Source of the DNA: Cladosporium sp. IMV 00045
Taxonomy: Eukaryota > Ascomycota > Dothideomycetes > Cladosporiales > Cladosporiaceae
Direction of reading: 5' to 3'
Assembly (NCBI GenBank): GCA_001931905.2
Contig: MSJI02000567.1
Span: 1 to 56,321 of the forward strand
DNA length: 56,321 nt
The notes under the pieces were generated by a model. The model was not told the DNA's origin. It made no database searches and saw nothing but the letters and a program-made list of their open reading frames with translations. The translations under genes and the position numbers were made by a program. Of this stretch, positions 29,082-40,676 are shown one piece after another (position 1 is the stretch's first letter; each line of letters opens with the position of its first letter).

Positions 29082-31533
29082 TCAAGAACTGTCATTTTCG
29101 CTCCATCTTGCACTTTCATAGATGTCTTTCGTTCCTTGGCCGCCATTTGGATCCAGCTTGACCAAGAACTCTGGAGGAACCGATGGGATATAGCGACGTT
29201 CTCGCTCCTTGTTCACGCCGCCAAAACCCGCGCCATAGCTCACCAGCATGTCAGTCGATGTGGGCAGGTGAAATGGCAAGAGAAGCCCGGGGTTAAGCAG
29301 GTTACTCTCGGGAATATCATCATCGTCTTTGCTGAGACCATTGTTCGCTCCGGGTGTTTGAGGTGTTCCCGGAGGTTGCTGCTCTGACACGGTTGGCGAC
29401 TCGGCAGCAGCTTTGTTCAATCGTATCTTGATCTCCTGGACGGACTTCATCGCGGGCTTGCTGAGAGTCTTCTCCCCAACCTCTGCGCGATAGTACTTGA
29501 CTGCATGCAGCAACTGCATTGTAGAAAGTGTCGGAAGCTGTTGGATGGTGGTCTCCATTGCCTCCTGGTCCTCACCTAGCGACGAGAAACATTGCAGCCA
29601 CTGCAAGAGTTGGACAACAGGAGCCAGATGTCTCCGGGCAGCATCGATCGTCGGTTCGCCGACAGGTGTGGTCATCCCGCCCTCGTAATGCTCCGGCTGG
29701 CGATTGTTCGTCCTCGCCCAATCCTCTAAGGTGGATATGTTCATGCGAATCTGCATAGCCTTTGTGCGCGCGAGATATTTCTTGTTGGACATTATCCTAT
29801 TAAAAATCTCTGCACCCAGCCAATAGTGTAATTGTGACAGAATCTGCGCAGTAATCACAGAGTGCACGTCGTAGAGGTCTAGCACGAATAGTGTTGACGA
29901 CAGGAGGGATGTGATATTCCGCGGTGATATTTGCGCCTTTCGCTTGGGTGAGGGTGGTCGGAAGCGCTTGTCGGCTGGTTCAGGCTTGACTTTGGGCTTT
30001 GATCGGAGGAACTTCCACTCGTTCTGGAAAGCGATATCTTCGAATCCTGGGATGGTCTCGTGGTCAAGAATAGCAGTGTCCAGAACTTTGTCCATTCGTC
30101 TCTCTGCATCTCGAACAATGAGGATGTAGATTTCGTGGATGAGCTCAGCCATCTGCGCTTGGAATTGTGTCGTCTCCTGTGTGAGACCGGGGTCCTTCTT
30201 CAAGTAATAGAGGAGTAGGGTCGCGTTCGAGATCCAGAATGCCAGAATGGTCATATCCCACTGGCATTTGTCAACAACGGCATAAACCTTCTCCTGCGAA
30301 GACACGAGCCACTCCGCCAGCAATTCCTTGTCTGCGTGGTAACATGCATATCTCGCACCCAAGAAAATGATGTTGGCAGGCACAGGCTTTTGCGATGCCG
30401 TTCGTTGGGGAGTCATGTTCGTGATGACAATGTCTAGAATGTGTTCAATGTCGTTCTCCATGAAGACGAACATTTGATCATTCAGACAGCGGTCCCAGAC
30501 GAAAGTCTGTGCTTCCTCCAACTCGTCTATGGGCTCTGGCTGCTCATCCAGGCCTAGATTTCCCAAGTCGACCTCCAGATTCATTGCGCTCTCCATCATC
30601 ATCCTTCGTCTCATTTCGCTTTCCGCAAGCTCCTCCTCAAATCGATCTTGTGAAAATCCAGCGTTGTAAAAGTCATCTGTGACTCCGGCGTTGCCTATGG
30701 AGTATCCGCTGTGCTGCAAAAATTCCGACATCTCACTGTTCGGGGAGACAAAATCCAGCGCGGTCCTGCCGCTTGAAGACTTGACTTCTGTAGATGCTCC
30801 GTGGTCCAGCAGTGTCTTCGCAATGTCCTTGTGTCTGTTGGTCATGGCCCACATGAGAGCTGTCCACTGGTTCCTGTCCTGCTGATCAACTGTCGCGCCC
30901 GCATTCAGCAGCCCAAGTACCACCTCTTTATGCCCGAAGCAGCTCGCATATACGATCGGCGGTGTCCCTTCGGCATCCACGGCGTCGATTTCCACGAGAT
31001 CAGATGCAGGGCCGCGCACTAGTCGCTCGATTCGCTGCGCATCACCATTGCTAGCGGCCATGAACAAGAAGTCCTGCAGTGCTTTCGCCTTTTGGTCACG
31101 CGACAGCTGGTCGTCCTTCAGCACGTCTTCCTCGGCCGCCTCTCCAGCGTCTTCGCCTTCGCCTTGGCGGGATTGCAAGTTGAGCATCTGCGCCATGCGT
31201 GCTTCGTCATTTCCGTCAAAGGCATCGCTATCGTCGGGCTCGTGCAAGGATAGATTGAAATTGGTAGTTTTGGCGAGTGTGGGAGCTGAAAGGAATTGGG
31301 ACTGGCCTGGAGGGTATGAGTCTCAAGAGCGGGATAGGCAATCATGTCTGTGTAATTGGCTCACCCTGCCAGGCATCGTAATACTCGGTCTCTTGGTTGT
31401 ATGAGGGATAGCTCTTGCGGTCATCAAGGGATCGAGGCAAGTCCAAGGGGAGCTCTCGAGGCTTTGGGATGGGCTCGTCGTCCTCGGAAGGACTGTCGGC
31501 CGCCCTGTGTTCCGGTTCCGGGTGGTCTGCCAT
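29082..31533 (-). CDS. Ankyrin-repeat and dilute (DIL) domain protein
   Basis: Two exons, 31365-31533 and 29082-31306, with a 58-base intron (GTGAGC...CTCCAG), giving 797 residues. An acidic, disordered N-terminus precedes two to three ankyrin repeats (about 168-240: GTPPIVYASCFGHKEVVLGL, WTALMWAMTNRHKDIAKTLL). A dilute domain follows at about 515-665 (LFVLDLYDVHSVITAQILSQ, LHYWLGAEIFNRIM, LLQWLQCF). DIL domains occur in the cargo-binding tails of class V myosins; this ankyrin-DIL combination is a conserved fungal orphan without a motor, probably acting in vesicle or polarity functions (inference). The first exon was chosen because MADHPEPEHRAADSPSEDDE splices in frame as AWQ-GQSQFLSA; the ATG is at 31533. 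Confidence 0.9.
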
Positions 31534-32183
31534 TCTCTCCAACCTTGCGCTGAATCTGTAGGTCGGAGCTTAAGAAAGTGGTATCTGCATCGTATGGTGG
31601 TGGGAGTCAAAAGGATTGTGCGGACTGTGCAGGCGAGTGCACGCGGTCGACGGGGAAATCTTTTGGTTGGCGATCTTGTAAGACGCGTTCACTGGAAAGT
31701 GGACGGGTTGTCGTAGTAAGTCTCATGCACCGAGTACTGTTTTGCGAGGGTTCAGAGGCATACAGCCTACGTAGGAGGTAAAGTAAAGACCCCACCAGCT
31801 GGTTACGACCAGTCCAGTCCAGTCAGGCCAAGCAGCAGCTCTCAGAAGGTGGAGGGCCTGTTGCAAGCAGGCGGCACTGCGCCTAGGTCATCATTTGTTG
31901 CGACAACCTCTGAATCACAATACCTCACGCACAAATCCATAATACCAGTACACAGAAACCACAAAGCCAAAGGCCTCTCTCCATTGATATTTCTCTTCCA
32001 TTTTCCAGCCTTACCAATTCCACACTGATCCGCCTCGCTGCCCGCAAGCCAGCCACTCGTGACCTTGCCATCTCCAAACGGTCACGGCATACCCACATAC
32101 TGAAACCCTCCTGTTTACGGCGACTCTTGCACAGCCTGACGAAGTACACGAAAGCCATGATCTGAAGCGCACATCATATCACC
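31534..32183. promoter_or_regulatory. Divergent promoter region
   Basis: 650 bases between the start codons of the ankyrin-DIL gene and the histidine-kinase-like gene. No further gene seen. Confidence 0.5.
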
Positions 32184-33773
32184 ATGGACGAGAGAACGAT
32201 TCAACGACAGAAGCCCAAAAATGTCCAGCCCGAGCGTGTCGCACGAATGTTTGAGCGCCTTGCCGAGGGCGCTCCCGACTACGCCTTCTCGGAGGAAGTG
32301 ATACCCTTCCACTCAAGCTACGACGACTGGCACTTTTTTGGCAAACGGAAGTCACCGAGCTCTTTGCTAGATCCCAAGAGTCCATCTCGATCCTCCCGGC
32401 CAGGCAGCGTGCGCACGCATTCCGACTATGACCAAAGCGATGATACCTCGGGTTCGGCCTCGCTCGCCGCACCAGGCTCATCTGATGGCGAGAAAGAGAA
32501 GGAGCTGTACGTGATTGCTCGCGTGTCGAAGCATGCCTTACGTCTGGAGCGTGAATACAAGCAGGCGGTCGCATTGAGGAAGCTGTCCGAGGAGGACAAT
32601 GTACATTTTGTTAGGCCATTGAACTTTTACCGCCTGCCTGCGAAGCAGCCTGGAGATAAGCCTCTGGCTGTCAGTGTGATCGAAGCACCCGGCCGCAACT
32701 ACTTGTTCGACATTGTCGAGTTTGGGCCGAACTTCTACAAGGCAACCTCGCCTGCGGAGCTGGGTGCTGATCGCAACAAGCAGACGCCCTTGTTGACTTT
32801 CCTCGACTTCGCCATCGGGGCGAGCGAATGCTGCGAGATACTCCATCACGGGCATGAGATGGTCCACGGTGAACTGCGCGGCGATGCGTTCCACTACAAC
32901 AAGGACACCGGTCATGTGCGCTTGATCAACTTTGGCTCAGGTGCTAGGAGCTTCGAGCATGGGTTGACGTCCGCTGGCTGGTCAAGCCTCACTGCTCAAC
33001 GTGGCGTCGAGCATAAACTACAGTTCATCGCACCTGAGCAAACAGGACGCCTTCCAGCAGAACCAGACAGTCGCACCGACATTTACAGTTTAGGCATTCT
33101 GTTCTGGACGATGCTGACAGGTATTCCCGCTTTCGCTGGCAACACGCCGCTCGAGATCATGCAGAATGTGCTCTCCCGACGTATGCCCAAGGCGACCAGC
33201 ATCAGACCAGATGTGCCGGACGCTCTGTCTGCGATTGTCCAGAAAATGACACACAAAGCCATGGACGAACGATACAACAGCGCATCTGGTGTGAAACACG
33301 ACTTGCAGTCCCTCAAGAAGATACTCACCGACGGTGACACCCAAGCACTCGATGACTTCAAGATCGCTTCTAACGACGTCTCATGCTTCTTCAAGCTGCC
33401 AACCCACCTCGTCGGTCGCCAGGCACAGCGACAGTCAATTATCGATACGATTGATCAAGCAGCTAAACGTTTCGCTCGTTCCCAGCCTCTATCAAAGAAG
33501 GGTCTGATGAACCTCGGTTCGGGGACATCTTTCACCTCCTCAGACCGCCTGGACTCCGCCGTTCTAGATGAACTGATCAGCGATAGCGCATCTTCCGGCA
33601 CTCGGGACCGAGAGTCAAGACTTGCTTCTATTTCTGACCTGACACCTGTGACTTCTCGCCTGCAGCATGCAAGCTCGCAAGACAGCGTCCCTTCGGCAAA
33701 GATACAAGGTACATCGCCAGAAAGCAACTCGAGCATTGCCACAAACATGCGCGACGTAGGCACACGACCCTGA
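32184..33773 (+). CDS. 3'-truncated group X hybrid histidine kinase (pseudokinase part only)
   Basis: 529-residue protein equal to the N-terminal part of fungal group X hybrid histidine kinases (fission yeast Mak2/Mak3-like), which normally run past 2000 residues as kinase-like, AAA ATPase, GAF, HisKA, HATPase and receiver domains. A Ser/Thr-kinase-like domain spans about 105-385. Its catalytic loop reads VHGELRGDAF instead of HRDLKxxN, and the DFG position is NFG, which is the family's usual pseudokinase form. LQFIAPEQTGRLPAEPDSRT and DIYSLGILFWTMLTG are diagnostic. The ATPase region begins at LVGRQAQRQSIIDTI (about 412), followed by a Ser-rich linker; a TGA comes just where the Walker A segment should follow. 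No later domain is found in the next 1.4 kb in any frame. It could be a pseudogene or a stand-alone scaffold. Confidence 0.8.
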   Translation: MDERTIQRQKPKNVQPERVARMFERLAEGAPDYAFSEEVIPFHSSYDDWHFFGKRKSPSSLLDPKSPSRSSRPGSVRTHSDYDQSDDTSGSASLAAPGSSDGEKEKELYVIARVSKHALRLEREYKQAVALRKLSEEDNVHFVRPLNFYRLPAKQPGDKPLAVSVIEAPGRNYLFDIVEFGPNFYKATSPAELGADRNKQTPLLTFLDFAIGASECCEILHHGHEMVHGELRGDAFHYNKDTGHVRLINFGSGARSFEHGLTSAGWSSLTAQRGVEHKLQFIAPEQTGRLPAEPDSRTDIYSLGILFWTMLTGIPAFAGNTPLEIMQNVLSRRMPKATSIRPDVPDALSAIVQKMTHKAMDERYNSASGVKHDLQSLKKILTDGDTQALDDFKIASNDVSCFFKLPTHLVGRQAQRQSIIDTIDQAAKRFARSQPLSKKGLMNLGSGTSFTSSDRLDSAVLDELISDSASSGTRDRESRLASISDLTPVTSRLQHASSQDSVPSAKIQGTSPESNSSIATNMRDVGTRP

Positions 33774-35219
33774 GAGCCGAGAATTGGTTGCCAGTGGTAC
33801 ATCTCCACATAAAGGGATCTTCTTCTAGACCCTTTCGACGAAACCTGGCTCGATGAATGGTTGTTGCATTCCAAGTTCGAATGCGTGTGCTACGGAGAAG
33901 GTTGCCATGGAGGTCGCTCCTATGGCGCGGAGATTGACCATGTCAAGAACGCTCTGAAAACGCGCATCGTCCGTGGAATGGCCAGATACCATCCCACGTG
34001 CATAGCAGTAGGGCCATGATGCACGAGATATCGATGCAAGTCTTGCTCTGCCTTTCTCGAATCTGGCTTCCTTTCGAACCCACAAGCTGCCAGAATTGGA
34101 ACTTCAAGCACGAGAAGTATCGCGTGACTCCGGTCATTCTTCATTCCAGGCCAAACGATTGGTGAACGCAAAAACGGGCTATGTCTATACGAAGAAGTGG
34201 CAGGCACACCAGGACTTGATTGCTTTATTTTGCGTCGAATCGAGTAGGGCACGATAAAATCCAGCAATCGTATTTCTAGCAATAGGCGACAACAGGATCG
34301 CTTACTTGCATTTGCAGCCACCTACATCCATCCCACAAATCATTGCCTATACACGTACACCTCGTTGCAGGTACAAGGCTTGAGACTGTCTGCCTTACAT
34401 GAAAACCCCTGCAGGAATAGACGTCAAATGCAAAGCTTTCTGCCATCAGAAAATTGGTTTCCGCCATCGTTGTACTACCATGTGCGCCTGCAAGCCACGC
34501 TGTCTCGAATGCACATTCACATCATTTCCATTTCCTGTGAATTTGTCACCAAACCCACGACTGTGGCGCTTTCGCAAATTATCAGGATCAGCCATCGTGA
34601 TACAATTCTATACCTTCAAGTGTCACACTGTGTCGTTGCAAGCGAAGGCCCAGCCCATGCCTCCAATACTCTGTTCCTCCTCCGTGCTAGCCTCACACGG
34701 TTGACCGTCTCATTTTCCCGTTCTCCGTTTGTTGCACTTGCCTTCCGCCGCAAGTGTGACGTTTCTTGTGGACTCATAAAAATTGCTGACCAAAAGACTG
34801 CCACCCTGCGGCTCGTTTAATCTAGATCCTCCCCCGGACTGCATTAAGACACGCATGGGTCTCCGGCGTACCTGGTTCTAGCGCTGTCGAAAAAAGCCAG
34901 GCGTGGCATTCCCACGCCCCGCTTAAGCGCCACGTGTGGCGGCTAAAGTCGATTGTGCAACTACCTCAATATCAGAGCAGTTACTTGGCCTCTGTTCCTA
35001 ACTGCTCTCATCACGGACACGGAGTGACGGAGCGGTGCGGTGTTTGGAATTGATGGCGACGGCGGTCTTGGGCTTGACAAGACGCAACGCGCAGCTTCGA
35101 TTACAGAGAGGTCGAACGCCTGGTAAAAGACGGTATAATAATGGGCGTCTTGCGCATTACAACGCCTGAGGGCGACCACATCTTGCAATCCCCAAGGGTG
35201 TCTCCGATTGATCTCAATC
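33774..35219. other. Intergenic region after truncated kinase
   Basis: 1.45 kb where the rest of the histidine kinase gene would be expected. I find no GAF, HisKA, HATPase or receiver motif on either strand. Its right part is the CDH promoter. Confidence 0.55.
34900..34947. promoter_or_regulatory. CDH promoter motif cluster (CreA, E-box, XlnR)
   Basis: Within 48 bases: a GGCGTGG/CCACGCC inverted repeat (34900-34906, 34912-34918), CCCCGC (34917-34922; reversed GCGGGG, the CreA SYGGRG consensus), the E-box CACGTG (34931-34936) and GGCTAAA (34941-34947, the XlnR/Xyr1/XLR-1 consensus). It lies about 275-320 bases upstream of the CDH start. Function is inferred from motif and gene type. Confidence 0.45.
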
Positions 35220-37696
35220 ATGCTTTCTCTTCTCTGGCTCGTGGCCCTGTTGGGCGCCACAGTTTACGGGCAGGCCTCGAGTTACACCGACCCCAAGACC
35301 GGCATCAAGTTTTGGGAGCTCAATGTCGGCGCACAGGCTGGTACTAATGGCTTCAAAATGGGCTTTGCTTTGCCTGCGGTTTCCCAAGCTTCAAGCTATC
35401 AAGATGAATACATCGGCCACATGGTCGGCGGCTTGTCCTCTGGTCAAGGTTGGGCGGGTATTTCACATGGCCCAGGGATGACCAACAACTTACTCGTCAC
35501 CTTCTGGCCGAATTCTGGAAAGGTGCTCGGTTCTTTCAGATATGCTACGTAAGGCTCTCACGATCTCGAAATGACGATACAAACGCTGATGCTGCTATAA
35601 GTGCTTACGTCCAGCCCGATCTTTACACGGGAATGGCCAACTACACCACGATCCATGAGTCCGTCAACAGTACGCACTTCGAGATCATCTACCGCTGCCG
35701 AGGCTGCTTTGCCTGGAACCAGAACGGCGCCATCGGCTCTTGGTACCCTCCCACCGAGCCCGACGCCAACTATGTCTTTTCTTGGGCCAAACATACCGCC
35801 TTGCCTCTTACACCTTCCGATCCTGATACCCTGTTTGACCAGCACGGGTACCAGAACATCGCGGTCCAGCCGGTGGCAAGCATGAGGAACACTGCGTACA
35901 CCAGCTGGATCAGTCAGGCAACTTCCACAACGACTCGTGTCACTACCACTACCACCCCAACCAGCACAACCACCACGGCCGCTTGTGCTGCCACTCAAAC
36001 TGCCGGCACTGAGACTTACGACTACATTGTCGCTGGTGCTGGTGCCGGTGGTATCCCGATTGCTGCGAAGCTTGCTGAGAGTGGCAAGAAAGTGTTGCTC
36101 GTGGAGAAGGGACCACCATCTTCTGGTCGCTGGGGCGGAAACATCAAGCCAAACTGGCTCTCCGGCACAAATCTCACCCGCTTCGATGTTCCAGGCCTTT
36201 GCAATCAGATCTGGAGAGACTCGGAAGGCATTGCCTGTAGGGACGCCTCGTCCATGGCGGGCTGTGTGCTTGGCGGAGGCACCGCGGTCAACGCAGGTCT
36301 CTGGTGGAAGCCGAATCCTGCCGACTTCGACGAGAACTTCCCATCGGGCTGGAGAGCTGGCAGCATGAACGGCGCGATCAGCAGGGTTTTCTCAAAGATC
36401 CCGGGTACCTACGTCCCTTCGAAAGACGGCAAGACTTACCTCAGGCAGGGTTTCAACACCCTTGCTTCAGCACTTGGGGCGGCTGGTTGGTCTAGCGTTG
36501 ATGCCAATGCACTCCCTGCAAGCAAGAATAAGGCCTATTCTCAGACGCCCTACATGTTCTCCAATGGAGAGAGGGGTGGCCCCATGGCAACTTATTTGGT
36601 CGAGGCCTCGAAACGGACGAACTTCAAATTGATCATGAATACCGGTGTCAAGCGCGTACTTCGTACGGGCGGCCGCGCTACTGGTGTCGAGCTGGAGGCA
36701 CAAACGTCTGCCGGCAAGTGTGGTACCGTCAATCTCGCTACAGGTGGCCGTGTGATCTTGTCTGCCGGTGTCTTTGGGACGTCAAAGATTCTCATGCGTT
36801 CTGGCATTGGTCCAACAGACCAGCTGAATATCGTAAAGAACAGTGCCGATGGCCCAAGCATGATTGCTCAGTCTTTGTGGCTGAACTTGCCTGTCGGAAA
36901 GAACCTCGATGATCATACGAACACCGACGTCGTCATTGACAACAAGGACGCAGTGTTCTACGACTTCTACGAGGCCTACACCAACCCGATCCCATCGGAC
37001 CGCACGGCGTACCTCAACCAGCGTTCGGGCATTCTAGCTCAAGCAGCACCCAACATTGGACCTGTGTTCTGGGAAATCATCACAGGGCAAGATGGCACGC
37101 AAAGGCAACTCCAATGGACCGCTCGAGTCGAGGGGGGACACGGCATTGAAGCCAACACATCCATGGTCATCTCTCAATACCTGGGCCGCGGCAAGAAATC
37201 CCGCGGCCGTATGACCATCACACCTGGCCTGACCATGACCGTTTCCGAATTACCCTTCGTCAATGACGCCGGTGACGTCGCAGCGATCGTTCAGGGCATC
37301 AAGAACTTGAAGGAGGTCATTGCGAAGAACTCCAAATTGACCATGAAATACCCGACTGCCAGTGAATCCGTCGAGGACTTCGTCAAGAACTACCCCAACT
37401 CCGTGGGTGCCCGGACGGCAAACCACTGGGTCGGCACTGCCAAAATGGGCACGGACAGTGGCTTGACTGGTGGAACTAGTGTTGTCGACACCAACACGAA
37501 AGTGTACGGGACTGACAACGTAAGAGCTGCCTTCAGAGACTTTACACTCTATGGTTGAACTTTCATGCTAACGATGTAATCGCAGATCTTCGTTGTCGAC
37601 GCCTCAGTATTCCCTGGCATGGTGACGACCAATCCGTCGGCACTGATTGTTGCTGTTGCCGAAAGGGCGTGGGAGGTAATAACGGCTCTGAAGTAG
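35220..37696 (+). CDS. cdh: Cellobiose dehydrogenase (AA8 cytochrome + AA3_1 GMC)
   Basis: Three exons: 35220-35548, 35602-37519, 37586-37696 (introns 53 and 66 bases), 785 residues. The secreted flavocytochrome oxidises cellobiose and passes electrons to LPMOs. After the signal peptide (MLSLLWLVALLGATVYG) comes the AA8 heme b domain. By alignment from memory with Phanerochaete CDH (Met65/His163), the axial ligands are Met87 in SHGPGMTNN and His191 in LFDQHGYQ. A Thr-rich linker follows, then the GMC domain with FAD motif GAGAGGIPIAAKLAESGKKV. The catalytic His is in TANHWVGTAKMG and the partner Asn in MVTTNPSAL, which is encoded by the last exon. There is no C-terminal CBM1. Reading through the second intron would end the protein early and lose that Asn. 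An AA9 LPMO gene lies immediately downstream. Confidence 0.95.
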
Positions 37697-38415
37697 TGCG
37701 CATTTTTCTTGGGAGTTCCAACTGCATTTGCATCGGTTTACACAATTCAATCCAAGTTCATCTAAGCAACAAACGGCTCACGCGAGCCACTCGTCCCTGA
37801 TAGAGCTTTCCAGCCTACTTCTGCGGCTCTCAACATTCATGCTCTCGCCGTGCTTCTCTGGGCTTGGCTTGCAGCGATAAATCAGCGATGCCTACTTCTG
37901 CCGGACAAATTCAGTTCCAATTTTCTGATTGGGTGTGGCGCCGCCAAAGCCATTCGGTTGCCAGGAGCTAGACTGACTCGTGCCTATATTGCAATCTATT
38001 AGCCCGGCTTCTGTCAGCAGCCATGCTTTGATCGGCCATGAGGCGTTCGTCTGAGTCCAGAACACGGACCAGTGCTCCGTCGGGCTCGATCAACCACCCT
38101 CCGCCGGCCTCTATCCTTCCGTTGATGTGAGGCACTCTAGCCCTACATGATGGTCTCTTTTCGATAACACGTTGAAGAAGGAGTAACATGCAGCCCTATT
38201 CCAAGTCATTCACCACTTAAAGAAACGCCGTGGTCACGCTCTGATCGACGGTCGCCTACGCTCCGGTCTCATACAAGCCGGAGCAAGTGATGTCGGGTAT
38301 GCAATCGTGAGCAATCGCTTTGAGTCTATATATTCGTTCGATGCTTCCAAGACATGCTGTGATCGTTGCTATCGATCCTATCACTTGGCACCCTCCCACC
38401 TCAAGCATTCTCAAG
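37697..38415. promoter_or_regulatory. CDH-AA9 intergenic region
   Basis: 719 bases holding the AA9 promoter. TTAGCC at 37999-38004 reads GGCTAA on the other strand, an XlnR-type core, and TATATAT at 38327-38333 is a good TATA box 83 bases before the start codon. Confidence 0.4.
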
Positions 38416-39223
38416 ATGCATCTGTCCACACCCATCCTCGCCTCCCTTGGCGTTTTCTTCCATGTCGTGCCACAAGCATCCGCCCATGGCTTTGCCAACC
38501 TCATCAAGGCTAATGGCCAATTCTACCCAGGATGGGATCTGAACTACTACTATCAAAGCAATCCACCTCCCGTCGCCGGCTGGTCAACCACAGCGCTTGA
38601 CTCCGGCTTCGTAATTTGCCACTCATACGATCAATCATCGAGCCGTAACTAAACCCATCTCACAGGTAGCGCCAGACTCCTATCAAAGCCCCGACATAAT
38701 CTGCCACAAATCCGGCAAACCGGGCCGCGCCCACATCCCCGTGGTGGCAGGCCAAACCGTGCAACTCTACTGGAACACCTGGCCGCCCGGCCACCAAGGC
38801 CCCGTAATCGACTACATCGCCGCATGTCCCAACAACAACTGCACGACAGCCGACAAGAGCGCGCTCAAATTCGCCAAACTGCGCGAAGTCGGCTTGCTGC
38901 GAGGCCCCTCGCCCGGCTACTGGGGCGAAGACGACCTGGTCAAGAACAACAACTCGTGGGTCATCACCATCCCGTCGTCGCTGAAAGCCGGCGCGTATGT
39001 GCTTCGCCACGAGATGATCGCTTTGCACGGCGCGAGGAGCGATAATGGCGCGCAGAATTACCCGCAGTGCGTCAATGTTATGGTCAGTGGTGGTGGGTCG
39101 AAGGTTCCGGGTGGTGCGAGCCCAACGACGTTTTATAAGAGGACCGATCCGGGTGTGCTCATTGACATTTATAACAATTTGAAGAATTACACCGTTCCAG
39201 GGCCGGCGGTGCAGGTTTTCTAG
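38416..39223 (+). CDS. AA9 lytic polysaccharide monooxygenase
   Basis: Two exons, 38416-38610 and 38666-39223, with a 55-base intron (GTAATT...CACAG, ACTAA branch), giving 250 residues. This is a copper enzyme that oxidatively cleaves cellulose or related glucans. The signal peptide ends at ASA, so the mature protein starts with His (HGFANLIKANG), the N-terminal half of the histidine brace. The second brace His is in WPPGHQGPVIDYIAACP, the axial Tyr in AQNYPQCVNVMV, and the second-sphere His in LRHEMIALHGA. There is no CBM1 or long linker. It is codirectional with CDH, its physiological electron donor, 719 bases upstream. Confidence 0.95.
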
Positions 39224-39376
39224 GAGGGCTTGGTGGAGCTTATTATAGTGCCCGGTAGTCTTTTCTCATTGATCACGAGCATGGATACAGGTATTATGGG
39301 TCTTTGTGGCTGACTTTTCTGCAATGGAAAACCCGATTAACCTGCGATCAAATTTTAGGCGCTATCTCAATGAATT

Positions 39377-40165
39377 CTACCACTGGTATTGACCTCCAGC
39401 ATGCAAGAATCCATTAGCCTCAGCATCACGCTCGCCCTCCACGATCTTCATGAGAGGCCTGACAGCCTCATCCGTCGGCTTAGCTCCACTCTCCACCGTG
39501 TTCTGCGGTCCAAGGTTGCTGACCGTGAAGCCAGGGCAGATGGTGAAGAATTTGACGTTGTCATCCTTGAAGTCGTAGACGAGCTGAGCAGTGACCATGG
39601 ACAATGCAGTCTTGCTGGAGTTGTATGGTAGCGCCGGCAATGCAGCAAGAGGGTTGCTGTGGTCGAGCTTCATGCTGATAGAGCCGAGACCGGATGAGAT
39701 GTTGAGCACACGCGCCGTGGAGGTGGATTTCTTGAGGAGCTCGCCGAAAGCGCGCGTCAGGAGGTAGACGCTGGTGACGTTTGTGTTGAAGCAGTCGGCC
39801 ATGTTCTGGCGGGTCGGTTCCATGAGAGCGATCGCGGCATTGTTGATCAGGACGTGGAGGTGGCCGTAGGTTGATTCTACGTGCTTCACGGCAGCGGCGA
39901 TGCTGGCATCGTCGGTCTGGTCCAGCTGCACGAGCTCACAGGTTCCAGCATATCCGCGAGATTGGAGATCCTTGACGGCGGCCAGGCCTTTTTCTACTGA
40001 ACGGGAGCATACGAGGACGTGGTATGTGCCCTTCTCCATCAGTTGGGCAGACCATTCGAAACCGATGCCGCTGTTTGCTGTATGTCGTCAGTGGAACGAT
40101 TCGTTGAAGAGATAGATATACTACACACCACCGGTGATCATTACTAGAGTCTTGTCGTTAGCCAT
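39377..40165 (-). CDS. Short-chain dehydrogenase/reductase
   Basis: Two exons, 40129-40165 and 39377-40077, with a 51-base intron (GTGTGT...TACAG). Splicing joins MITG to ANSGIG, restoring the TGxxxGIG cofactor motif that the long exon alone lacks. The 245-residue classical SDR has LINNAAIAL (NNA motif), the catalytic Ser in LNISSGLGS and Tyr/Lys in YNSSK, then ICPGFTVSNL. The substrate is unknown. It lies 153 bases from the AA9 gene in convergent orientation and beside an aldehyde dehydrogenase transcribed in the same direction. Confidence 0.92.
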
Positions 40166-40676
40166 TTCGGTGATTAGTCGATCGTGATAGAATGGTAAGG
40201 TGTAAGTTTTGTCGACGTTGAAAGGTCTCTAGCATGAACAACACTTGAGTAGTGGTCGATGAATCTATGAAATGACCATCTGTTATATAGTGTCTTTCGG
40301 ATATACTGACTGTTCAATGTCCAGTCATGACATAAACGCCAATATTCCGTTTACATGATCAAAAAATGCGAGAGCCGGAAATCGGGAGGGCTTAACTCCG
40401 TTCCCGGTCTTGTTGGGGCTGGCCACGTTGTTGTGGAGCAGAACAGCAACCCTACACGAAACAAAATTGCAGTCGGGGCTTGGTGCTGCCGGAACGGATA
40501 TTGATCTCATGGTACTTCCGTCGAATGGCTAAATCATCATACCACGTTCATTCAATACACGATACACAATCTCAGTCAAATTCAAGTCGACAACCTTAAT
40601 TAAGAGTCGACTTTCAAGAATACACTTGAAGAACCATCTCAAAATCACTGTCACCAGGCTAGAATCACTCGTCGGA
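40166..40676. other. Intergenic region between SDR and ALDH
   Basis: SDR promoter and ALDH 3' region. No other gene supported. Confidence 0.5.

Noticed and set aside
33824..34018. Open stretch reading FDETWLDEWLLHSKFECVCY after the truncated histidine kinase
   Set aside because: Tested as a possible remnant of the missing GAF, HisKA or receiver domains, but it matches none of their motifs, and stops interrupt it soon after.
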